From assembly GCF_012584455.1 (NCBI RefSeq), contig NZ_JABAEB010000013.1, positions 82,959 through 146,958 on the forward strand: a DNA stretch of 64,000 bases, written 5' to 3'. A model generated the notes under the pieces. The model saw only the letters and a list, made by a program, of their open reading frames with translations, searched no databases and was not told the DNA's origin. This document shows positions 45,710-53,447 of this stretch, in pieces; the stretch's first letter is position 1; each line of letters opens with the position of its first letter. Made by a program: the position numbers and the translations under genes. Source of the stretch: Shewanella oncorhynchi (GTDB lineage Bacteria; Pseudomonadota; Gammaproteobacteria; Enterobacterales; Shewanellaceae).

Positions 45710-46598
45710 GAATAATTTATCTCAAGAAGATTTATGTAGTCTGCTCAGGCAAAAAAGCTGCCTGTTCGATATGTTAGATTCCATCACTATTAGCCGTTGG
45801 GAGCGGGGAGTTAACATTCCATCCCTAGCTAAACAGTCTGAAATCGTTGAAATATTTGGCTCTGAACTGTTTGATATTTATCGGGAGGACAAAAAATTCA
45901 TCAACGAAGGTTTAGCGTTAATTAACCTTTTTGAATCGACCATAGAACGCAGCGATCATCCGTACTACCGTAATACTCCTTATCGTGTCGAGTTTATCGA
46001 AAGCCACCATCAAAACTTTATGACTCTGCTGCAACTCAGCTTGGTTTATGAAAGTAACCCGCGTTTATCCTTTGTGAGCCGTAAGTTGTCTCAACCTTTT
46101 TTTCGTGGACTCTCATTGGTGGTGGCTTTTAGCTTTGGGGATCAAATCATTGGACACAGTCTATTCTGCCGCACTCAAGGCAAAATTGCCCTCGAATTTA
46201 TGAATGATGAGGTGGACTTGTTTGAGGTCATTAACCATAACAGTCAAGCTTTGCCAGATACCTTAATGGTGTTCTCCTCCTTTGGTGTAACGCCTTATAT
46301 TGAAAATTATATGATGTCTGTTTATCTCAATGAATTGGCCACGAGTCGCTCACTTAAGTTTTTGAGTTTTAATATCTGTGATGAGTCACTAAAACGAAAA
46401 TTGACGCAATTTAAGTTGCCCATATTTAAAGTAAGAACGATAGAAGGCGGCTTCAAACCAGTCAAAAACTATTCGTTTTTCTCCAGTCGCACAGAAGTCA
46501 TGGCGAATCGTAATTTACTTAAGCTTTCTGTTATCCCTACATCCAAATCCCAGACGATCGATCCCATTTTCTTTATGCAGTTAGAGACCAATATATGA
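45618..46598 (+). CDS. XRE-type helix-turn-helix regulator with an unknown C-terminal domain
   Basis: 326 residues (start ATG at 45618 or 45630). N-terminal HTH, about residues 20-80: TFSNFLKHTRSENNLSQEDLCSLL, then ITISRWERGVNIPS. Residues ~120-326 form an alpha/beta domain that I cannot name. It has GNAT-like character (FSFGDQIIGHSLFCR, IENYMMSVYLNELATSRSLKFLSF), but no acetyl-CoA loop is obvious. Its last codons overlap the REC-EAL gene by four bases (ATGA type), so it belongs to the signalling operon and may be its DNA-binding output. Confidence 0.78.
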   Translation: MERDMICTPISYQSKTSAQTFSNFLKHTRSENNLSQEDLCSLLRQKSCLFDMLDSITISRWERGVNIPSLAKQSEIVEIFGSELFDIYREDKKFINEGLALINLFESTIERSDHPYYRNTPYRVEFIESHHQNFMTLLQLSLVYESNPRLSFVSRKLSQPFFRGLSLVVAFSFGDQIIGHSLFCRTQGKIALEFMNDEVDLFEVINHNSQALPDTLMVFSSFGVTPYIENYMMSVYLNELATSRSLKFLSFNICDESLKRKLTQFKLPIFKVRTIEGGFKPVKNYSFFSSRTEVMANRNLLKLSVIPTSKSQTIDPIFFMQLETNI

Positions 46599-47788
46599 AT
46601 ATTCTCATCATAGATGATCAACGCTTTATTAGAGAAACCATGAAAGCTGATATCCATAAGTACTTAGCAGAGGACAATGTGGAGATCTATGAAGCCAGTA
46701 ATGGTAATCAAGGAATTGAACTGATCTTAGCTGTAGAAGCAAAACTTGATTTAGTCATTTTAGATTTAAAAATGGATCAAGGTGACGGTATTGCGGTGAT
46801 TAATATGTTGGCCTCCGAGCCCCGATTTATTGCCATTCCGATTGCGGTGATAAGCTCCTCGGATAAACGGACTTTAGAACTGGTGGATAGCATTATCACG
46901 GGTTTGAAACTCAACTTGCTTGGCGTATTTGCTAAACCTATCAATGTGAATGACATTTTAACGCCATTGCTAGACGCCTCCGACGATAGAAACCGTGCCC
47001 ATCAAGATGAGTCTATCGTGCAAGACATGGCGGCGAATATCAATGTGCGGCAATTGCTCAAAAATGAACAATTAATTTTGTGTTATCAACCTAAGATTAA
47101 CCTTAAAACAAAGGAGATCATCGGTTTTGAAGTGCTTTCGCGGCTTTGCGATCAATCCAATGGCTATATTTATCCCGACGTTTTTTTGCCACTGGTGAAT
47201 CAGCAGGGGCTAAATAGCTTGTTTTCGCGGATGGTTATTTCCCAAGCATTGCAATGTTGGTCGCGCCAACCGTTATTAATGGCGTTTGCCTTGTCGATTA
47301 ACATTACCGCAGATGATTTGACCTGTGATGAACTCATTGAGTACATCATCGAATGTGGTCGTGAGTATAAACAAATCCATTTGATTTTAGAGCTCACTGA
47401 ATCACAGGAAATCATTAACCAAGATAGAGTACTTAACTCAATTGCACGGCTGATCATCAATAATATTGATATTTCCCTCGATGATTTCGGTAAAAGTTAT
47501 TCTACTTATGATCGTCTTGATGCCATTCCCTTTAAAGAGATCAAAATTGATAAAAGTTTTGTCTCCGATATGGATATCAATCACCAACATTATCTCATCG
47601 TAGAGTCCACCATCGCGCTTGCGCAGAAGATGCACGTAAAGGTGGTTGCAGAAGGCGTTGAGACAAGTGCAATAGAGTTAATTCTCTCTGAGTTGGGGTG
47701 TGATGTTGCCCAAGGTTATTTGTACAGTCCCCCGATTGAAGGTCGTTATCTTATTGATTGGATTGCTCAATATAATAGGAGTGCCTAA
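46595..47788 (+). CDS. Receiver-EAL cyclic-di-GMP phosphodiesterase
   Basis: 397 residues. Receiver domain (about 1-125) with Asp57 in LVILDLKM. EAL domain (about 150-395) with the signature GFEVLSRL (EVL at 179-181), the Asn of SINITADDL, LELTES, LDDFGKSYS, IKIDKSFV, VAEGVET and QGYLYSPP. All metal and catalytic residues appear present, so it should hydrolyse cyclic di-GMP under control of phosphorylation. It lies between the XRE gene (overlap) and the Hpt gene (four bases later). Confidence 0.9.
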   Translation: MNILIIDDQRFIRETMKADIHKYLAEDNVEIYEASNGNQGIELILAVEAKLDLVILDLKMDQGDGIAVINMLASEPRFIAIPIAVISSSDKRTLELVDSIITGLKLNLLGVFAKPINVNDILTPLLDASDDRNRAHQDESIVQDMAANINVRQLLKNEQLILCYQPKINLKTKEIIGFEVLSRLCDQSNGYIYPDVFLPLVNQQGLNSLFSRMVISQALQCWSRQPLLMAFALSINITADDLTCDELIEYIIECGREYKQIHLILELTESQEIINQDRVLNSIARLIINNIDISLDDFGKSYSTYDRLDAIPFKEIKIDKSFVSDMDINHQHYLIVESTIALAQKMHVKVVAEGVETSAIELILSELGCDVAQGYLYSPPIEGRYLIDWIAQYNRSA

Positions 47789-47791
47789 TGT

Positions 47792-48091
47792 ATGAATGCT
47801 AATACTGAGTTACTCAAGGCCTTATCTGTATTCTTTGAGCAATACGGCCAAGAACAGCAATCGCGACTGCGATTGACACTGATTGCTGAATTACAGCGAA
47901 TGCGACTTGAGCTAGAACAATATGAGTCCTCTGACAGTATCGAAGGCCTGAAACATCAATTTACGGGTATTGCGCGCTACTTGCAGCTTAAAGATATGCT
48001 GTCTGTCATGGATGTTTGCGAGCGAGAGCAGTTTGAGTATCAGTTATGCAGCTTGCTAAAGGCCGTAATGGACTACGCTAATGAGCTTTAA
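47792..48091 (+). CDS. Stand-alone Hpt (histidine phosphotransfer) protein
   Basis: 99 residues, all-helical. The HPt signature is seen as GLKHQFTGIARYL with His55, a variant of HxLKGxA where Phe and Thr replace Leu and Lys. It is flanked by the REC-EAL gene and the hybrid kinase gene (11-base overlap), so it most likely carries phosphate from the kinase receiver to the REC-EAL protein. The identification rests on this short motif plus context. Confidence 0.7.
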   Translation: MNANTELLKALSVFFEQYGQEQQSRLRLTLIAELQRMRLELEQYESSDSIEGLKHQFTGIARYLQLKDMLSVMDVCEREQFEYQLCSLLKAVMDYANEL

Positions 48092-49985
48092 ATATAGCGC
48101 TTGTATCAATATGTTCAGTGGTTTATGGGTCACTCTGTTGGTGCTGTGGTTAACCTTGTCCCACTCACGTTATGAATTTGACTCCATTTACAATAAAAAA
48201 GCAGAAGCGGTTTTTACTTCTTCACGGGATATGTTCTTACAACATGAAATTATGTTGGATGCGCTAAAATCGTTTTTTTATGCTTCGAGTGAGGTAACGT
48301 CACAGGAATTTGAGGTTTTTGCTAAGGACTTACTGAAGATCAAATCTGCTGTCGCTTTTACACTGACCCCCGAACTTGAACTGGCCTATATCTCTGATCA
48401 GACAATGGCGCCAGAACTTAAGCCACTTAAATTAGCCAAGAATAGTAAAGGGGAACTTCAGGCTAGCCTTGCCGATTACACGTTAGCGGTTGTTAATATC
48501 GATGGGCCTAATACGCTTTATTTAGTCTATGCCATTTCTCATCAGCGGATATTAGCGCGGATTGAGCAGGAGCAGGGTGTATGTATTAGCTATCAATTTG
48601 AACAATCGTTATTGCAAAGTTCATCCTGTAACCATGAGTTTTCCACAGGCATATTTTCAATGTTTAGCTACTCAGATAGCCGAACTTTGGATATTCCTGG
48701 ATACCAAACCCGTGTGAATTTACGCATAGAATATCAAGTGCCACAAAAAGAGGTTGTCGAGCTAATCGTGATTATCTTACTGATTGCTTCTCTTGGTATT
48801 ACTCTGTCTTTTCTTTTGTACTTTAAGTCTAAAAATCAGCATATTGTAGAGCAGATTAAGCTCGATAATCGATCTAGATTAGCAGTGCTTTCCAGCATAA
48901 ATCATGAGATCCGCACTCCTATCAATGCCATTCTTGGCTACAGTCGCATGTTAAAAAAAGCGCGCTCACAGCCACAAAAACTGGACGAAATTATCGATAA
49001 AATGACCTGGTCAGCTAACTTACTTTACTCGGTTGCCGAAAATACGTTGAATTACAGTAAGGCTGAAGCTGGGCAGTTAAAATTGAATCGGCATTTAGTC
49101 AATTTGCACGAATATCTGAGCAATATTGAGGATTACTATCGTGCTTTTAGTGCGACATCGGGTAAACGTTTACAGGTTGTCGTGAATGAGTCTCTGCCGA
49201 AGTTTATCGAGCTCGATGGGACTAAGTTATTCCAACTCATGACTAACATTATCAATAATGCCTTTAAATACAGTACGGGTAGCGAAGTGCATTGTTATAT
49301 GGACTTACGCCTTAAACGTAACCATAAAGACCATAGTCCTATGCTTAGGGTACTGATCCGCGATTTTGGCGAGGGTATGTCAAAGGAAGCGCAGCGCGCT
49401 TTAGTTGATCCCTTTATGCACGCATCTAACTCATATACAACAACATCGGGCATGGGATTAGGACTCTATACTTGTAATCGATTGCTTGAGCAAATTGGCG
49501 GTAAGTTTATGTTGCGCAGTCAAAAGGGCAAAGGCACCACAGTGCTGTTACATTTTCCCTGCCAACTTACCGAGGTGAAAGAACGATTAACGATTCAATA
49601 TGATCAACAAAAAGTGTTAATCATAGATGATAATCTGTTTAACCTTGAGATTTGCAAAGCCATGCTAGAGCACTATCATTTTCAAACCTTCAGTGTTGAT
49701 AACGCAGCGCAAGCACTTAAGATGTTGATTCACTCATTGCCACATATTGTTATTGTGGATTACCGTTTACAAGATATGAATGGCTTGCAACTTATCAAAC
49801 AGATGCAACAAACATTACAAAACCTTGCCAGTGATACCCTGCTTGAGCATCACTGTCGCTTCTTTTTGCTTTCAGCTAATGATAGCGATGATATTCCTGA
49901 GTTAGCATTATTCCCTGAGGTACATTTCATGCAGAAACCTTTTAGTGCTGAAATATTTCTCAGTAAATTGGCCGTAAAATCGTAA
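48081..49985 (+). CDS. Hybrid sensor histidine kinase
   Basis: 634 residues. Membrane helix 1 (about 11-29), periplasmic sensor domain (30-225, CHASE-like, with two Cys at 168 and 183), membrane helix 2 (226-247), HisKA with His275 in INHEIRTP, HATPase (NIINNAFKYS, DFGEGMS, GMGLGLYTC) and a C-terminal receiver with Asp560 in IVIVDYRLQDMNG. It starts within the Hpt gene, so it is translationally coupled. The layout is a complete four-step phosphorelay together with the Hpt and REC-EAL proteins. The signal is unknown. Confidence 0.9.
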   Translation: MSFKYSACINMFSGLWVTLLVLWLTLSHSRYEFDSIYNKKAEAVFTSSRDMFLQHEIMLDALKSFFYASSEVTSQEFEVFAKDLLKIKSAVAFTLTPELELAYISDQTMAPELKPLKLAKNSKGELQASLADYTLAVVNIDGPNTLYLVYAISHQRILARIEQEQGVCISYQFEQSLLQSSSCNHEFSTGIFSMFSYSDSRTLDIPGYQTRVNLRIEYQVPQKEVVELIVIILLIASLGITLSFLLYFKSKNQHIVEQIKLDNRSRLAVLSSINHEIRTPINAILGYSRMLKKARSQPQKLDEIIDKMTWSANLLYSVAENTLNYSKAEAGQLKLNRHLVNLHEYLSNIEDYYRAFSATSGKRLQVVVNESLPKFIELDGTKLFQLMTNIINNAFKYSTGSEVHCYMDLRLKRNHKDHSPMLRVLIRDFGEGMSKEAQRALVDPFMHASNSYTTTSGMGLGLYTCNRLLEQIGGKFMLRSQKGKGTTVLLHFPCQLTEVKERLTIQYDQQKVLIIDDNLFNLEICKAMLEHYHFQTFSVDNAAQALKMLIHSLPHIVIVDYRLQDMNGLQLIKQMQQTLQNLASDTLLEHHCRFFLLSANDSDDIPELALFPEVHFMQKPFSAEIFLSKLAVKS

Positions 49986-50172
49986 ATTATCAAAGCATTG
50001 GATCTGGTTTTTAAAGCTTATTTGCCGAATGTGTGGGATTTACATCGCGGTAGAGCCAATCCCGTTGCGGTAATATGGGGGTAAAGACAAAGACGCTGTG
50101 ATTAGTGTAGAACGCTGCTAATCTAAACATGTCGGAGATCTTCTCTAAAAGCGTCATTGCTAGGAATAATCG

Positions 50173-51207
50173 ATGGAAAAAGAATCTCTTGAGTCTGTTT
50201 ACCCCTTTTTAACCGAAGCCTTACGGCTAAGCGAGAATGGCCTCGCTGTTTTGGACAAGCACAATCATTTTATCTTTTATAACCATACCTTTGCGAAAAT
50301 GTTTGGTTTTGTTGATCAAGACATGGCTGGCCGGCATTTTGACGACATGATGCACTTTGCCTTTACCCATAAGCAAGGGCCTAAAATTGATCATGAAACC
50401 ATAGAGGAATGGCTTGAACTTATTCATGCGAATCAACGTAAATCAGCTTTTCGACGTTTTGAAGTGGATCTGGTCGACGGTAGCTGGTTGCAACTTTCTG
50501 AGCAGGTTTATCACAATGGCGATATGGTCATTGTTTGCACCGATATTACCCAGTTAAAACAGGTCGAATTTGCCCTAAGGAATGCGCAGACTGAGTTGAA
50601 TCGACTCGCACTCACCGATGAATTAACCGGTATTGCCAATCGACGGCATTTTTTCCAGCAGTTAGAGCATGAAATCAAACGCTTGAGTCGTCTACAGTTA
50701 CCTTTGTGCCTTGTCATGATGGATATCGATTATTTTAAACTCGTTAATGATCGCTATGGGCATCAAGTGGGTGACAAGATATTGCAGCATTTTACCCAAT
50801 TTATCAGTGCTCGCACGCGCCCATACGATATCTTTGGTCGCTTCGGCGGTGAGGAATTTGCGCTATTACTGCCAGAAACGTCGGTCGATGTCGCGCAGAA
50901 AATTGTGACGCGTATGATGTTAGCGCTTGCGAATGAAGATATTTCAGCGATAGTCGCCGATTTTCACTATCAATTTTCGGCAGGAGTGAGTGCGTTAACA
51001 CCTGTAATTACTCATCATGCCATCGAAGAAAACAGCGGTATTTTAGCGCTTCAGTCTGTGCCTTCACCGATTGAAATAGGAAGTCAGTGCCGTTCAGATG
51101 CTGAAAAGCTGGTGGCCGAGGCCGATAAAGCCTTGTACCACGCTAAAACTACGGGGCGAAATCGTGTCGTGGTTTGGGATGATGTGATATTAACGGCTAA
51201 AGCTTAA
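50173..51207 (+). CDS. PAS-GGDEF diguanylate cyclase
   Basis: 344 residues, cytoplasmic. PAS domain (about 15-130; LSENGLAVLDKHNHFIFYNHTFAKMFG), then GGDEF (about 145-340) with RFGGEEF and an intact inhibitory site RPYD five residues upstream. A short insertion near 275-305 lies before the final helix. It follows the phosphorelay operon by ~190 bases on the same strand, so it may oppose the EAL enzyme there; this is inferred from position only. Confidence 0.9.
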   Translation: MEKESLESVYPFLTEALRLSENGLAVLDKHNHFIFYNHTFAKMFGFVDQDMAGRHFDDMMHFAFTHKQGPKIDHETIEEWLELIHANQRKSAFRRFEVDLVDGSWLQLSEQVYHNGDMVIVCTDITQLKQVEFALRNAQTELNRLALTDELTGIANRRHFFQQLEHEIKRLSRLQLPLCLVMMDIDYFKLVNDRYGHQVGDKILQHFTQFISARTRPYDIFGRFGGEEFALLLPETSVDVAQKIVTRMMLALANEDISAIVADFHYQFSAGVSALTPVITHHAIEENSGILALQSVPSPIEIGSQCRSDAEKLVAEADKALYHAKTTGRNRVVVWDDVILTAKA

Positions 51208-51381
51208 CGAACCCTGTGGTTGTCGAAATCTAAGCATCGCGATACCAAACCAAGAGTAAGCGCTGGTTGGCTCCTATTCTTAACTTGATATTGTACTTAA
51301 TGCAGCGTTTTGTTCCTCTGTCTTTTAACCTAAAATAGCCAGCTTAATGTGTCTCTCACTGCATAGGGTTCAAGGTAAGCC

Positions 51382-52179
51382 GTGTTAATCAATCAGCAAT
51401 ATAACCGCTATGGACCCGATTATCGATTTGGTGAGCAAGTCACTTTTCTTGATATTAAACAAACCTTTGGTTTTAGCCATGTCCGTGTTGGCCGCTGGGT
51501 GACGCGGGATGAATCGCGCATTGCTGCGGATTTAGTGTTTGATTCGCTCGCCGATCTGGCCTTTATCTTAAAATTGCCACCTTTGACTTTAGGGCTGCGA
51601 GAAACCGTCAGCCTGGCCTTTGGTCATGGCGGCCAAAAGGGCGTTCAGGCCCATTATGCTCCCGCGACCCGAGAGTTAGCATTGGCTAAAAATGCAGGTG
51701 CTGGTGCTTTAGCCCATGAGTTTTGGCATGCGTTTGACCATTATATTGCCGCTAAATCATTCAAACCCACTAATAAGCGGTTTCAGTGTGCGAGCGATCT
51801 TTGGCTATCCAATCTGCCCATCATAGAGCATCCATTAAATGCTCGATTATCTGAGATCTTCAAAGTGACATTGTTGAGTGGGCAGGGTGATGAGCCCCAT
51901 GATTATGTTCGCCGAGCGATTGCATTAGATAAAAAACATGGGATGCAGTACTTCTCTCGGCCAACGGAGATGATGGCGCGAGTATTTGAAGCCTGTATTG
52001 AATCCTATACTGATATTTCGAATCCGTATTTAGTGTCGGGAACCAGTTTCTCAGCAATGGCAAAGGAGGGGGCTTATCCCGATGCGGCCCACAGACAAGT
52101 GATTTTTCAGGCGCTGATCAATTACTTTGAACCGTTGGGGATCGCATTGGGTAAAAATCCCTTAACTAGGGCGTGTTGA
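51382..52179 (+). CDS. LPD1-domain / CLCA_X family putative metalloprotease
   Basis: 265 residues with a GTG start after AAGGTAAG. It has a zinc-protease-like HEFWH (112-116) followed by AFDHY. The surrounding sequence (FGFSHVRVGRWV, LGLRETVSLAFGHGG, HYAPATRELALAKNAGAGALAHEFWHAFD) matches my memory of the LPD1 domain found in very large polyvalent proteins of phages and plasmids. Here it is a stand-alone protein with no signal peptide. A predicted peptidase, target unknown. Confidence 0.7.
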   Translation: MLINQQYNRYGPDYRFGEQVTFLDIKQTFGFSHVRVGRWVTRDESRIAADLVFDSLADLAFILKLPPLTLGLRETVSLAFGHGGQKGVQAHYAPATRELALAKNAGAGALAHEFWHAFDHYIAAKSFKPTNKRFQCASDLWLSNLPIIEHPLNARLSEIFKVTLLSGQGDEPHDYVRRAIALDKKHGMQYFSRPTEMMARVFEACIESYTDISNPYLVSGTSFSAMAKEGAYPDAAHRQVIFQALINYFEPLGIALGKNPLTRAC

Positions 52180-52309
52180 CGTTTTGAGTCATGCATTTAA
52201 ACAGAGGTTGGTTTAGCATCGCTAAAGGGCAAGGCAAAATGTAAAACGACATTCGCCTTAGGTATTTTGAATGTGTTTTGAATGCGAATGGTAGTGGACA
52301 GGGGGAGGG

Positions 52310-53272
52310 TCACGAGCCGTTTGAAGGCTCGTTGCCAATTAAGCTCGTGTGCTTAGTTGACAACGTTTGCCAACAATAGGCCAAACTATGGCGAATCGCA
52401 TCAAGATATTGAGATGCCTGAGTATCCATTAAATACCAATAGCTGGGTTTTGATTCAGGCATGTGGTTGAAAAATAAAGTTTCAGCATTGATGATCTGGC
52501 TAGGGTGAGCAAGTTGTAGCCAAATATTAATGGGTGTATGCGCCAGTGTGATTAGCCATTCAAGTTGCATCTGCCGCGTGGCTGGATTTAGTGCATCTGC
52601 GATTAATGAGCTCGATTCCTGTAAACGCTCAAGCAAATCAAAGGGATTATATGCGTTTATCCTAGGTGTGACTTGGCATGGTTGCATTTGGTTTATTGCG
52701 GATAGGCGAGGTGAAAATACGGACGCTAAGCTAAATTCAGGCCAGTCGAGCGATGGTATCAAAGCCTGGGCAATCCGTCGTTCGCCTAACCAATTATGCA
52801 CCATGCAAGGTAAGTGATCGTCAGGCGGTAAATCATTGGGTCTTGCTAAACTCGGAAACAGCGACATACGCTGCACTTGCACATGCTGAGACAACTGCTG
52901 CATCAACACGATTGTGGTTAACCCAGATGAAGGCCAGCAGCCAAGCTGAGGCGTTAATTCAATCGCAACTTGCGTTAAGGCTTGGGTAAGCAGACCACTT
53001 TGTGGATGACCTTGTACCACAAAGGCATATTTTGATTCAGCAAAACCACCGTTGGCGATATTTACTATCTGATTATTTACATTGCTGTTTTCAGCCCATT
53101 GAGTACCGTTAAAAATAAATGTCGTACCTGTGGTCGCAGGCTGCCAATCGCCGGAAGCATTACCAATAATGGTCACTTGCTCAAAGGCAAGGGTGTCCAC
53201 TAGAGCTTGCAGATCTAATTTAGCATGTGGCATTTGCAAATGTTGATGCATGTGGGTGTGAGACTTAGGCAT
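52310..53272 (-). CDS. Hypothetical protein downstream of the siderophore receptor
   Basis: 320 residues, unrecognised. The N-terminus is His-rich (SHTHMHQHLQMPH). VTIIGNASGDW (about 33-43) and GCWPSSGLTTIVLMQQL (about 111-127) recall, weakly, the L and S motifs of sialyltransferase-type glycosyltransferases, where the second reads P-S-(S/T)-G. No signal peptide or membrane span. It follows the TonB receptor on the same strand after a 175-base gap with two hairpins, so it may be partly co-transcribed. A role in siderophore handling is only suggested by position. Confidence 0.6.
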   Translation of the reverse strand: MPKSHTHMHQHLQMPHAKLDLQALVDTLAFEQVTIIGNASGDWQPATTGTTFIFNGTQWAENSNVNNQIVNIANGGFAESKYAFVVQGHPQSGLLTQALTQVAIELTPQLGCWPSSGLTTIVLMQQLSQHVQVQRMSLFPSLARPNDLPPDDHLPCMVHNWLGERRIAQALIPSLDWPEFSLASVFSPRLSAINQMQPCQVTPRINAYNPFDLLERLQESSSLIADALNPATRQMQLEWLITLAHTPINIWLQLAHPSQIINAETLFFNHMPESKPSYWYLMDTQASQYLDAIRHSLAYCWQTLSTKHTSLIGNEPSNGS

Positions 53273-53315
53273 AGGCGGAACATCTGTTTTACGAACTCAA
53301 AATGGACTTCATTGT

Positions 53316-53353
53316 AATGGATTACCCCCCTGAGCCCAAAGGGTTAATCCATT
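53316..53353. repeat. Hairpin between the TonB receptor and the downstream gene
   Basis: Nine-base arms AATGGATTA / TAATCCATT with internal C/G-run pairing. It could terminate or attenuate transcription into the downstream gene. Confidence 0.5.
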
Positions 53354-53402
53354 GAAGTTTACCGGATGCTGTTTTAACGCAGGATAGTTTAGCTTTAGGT
53401 AT

Positions 53403-53427
53403 ACCGCGCATAAAAGTGATGCGCGGT
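53403..53427 (-). terminator. Hairpin after the TonB receptor gene
   Basis: Stem ACCGCGCAT / ATGCGCGGT with a seven-base loop, 20-45 bases after the receptor stop. No strong U run, so a weak terminator or mRNA-stabilising hairpin. Confidence 0.5.
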
Positions 53428-53447
53428 CTTTGCGATTAACAATTAGA

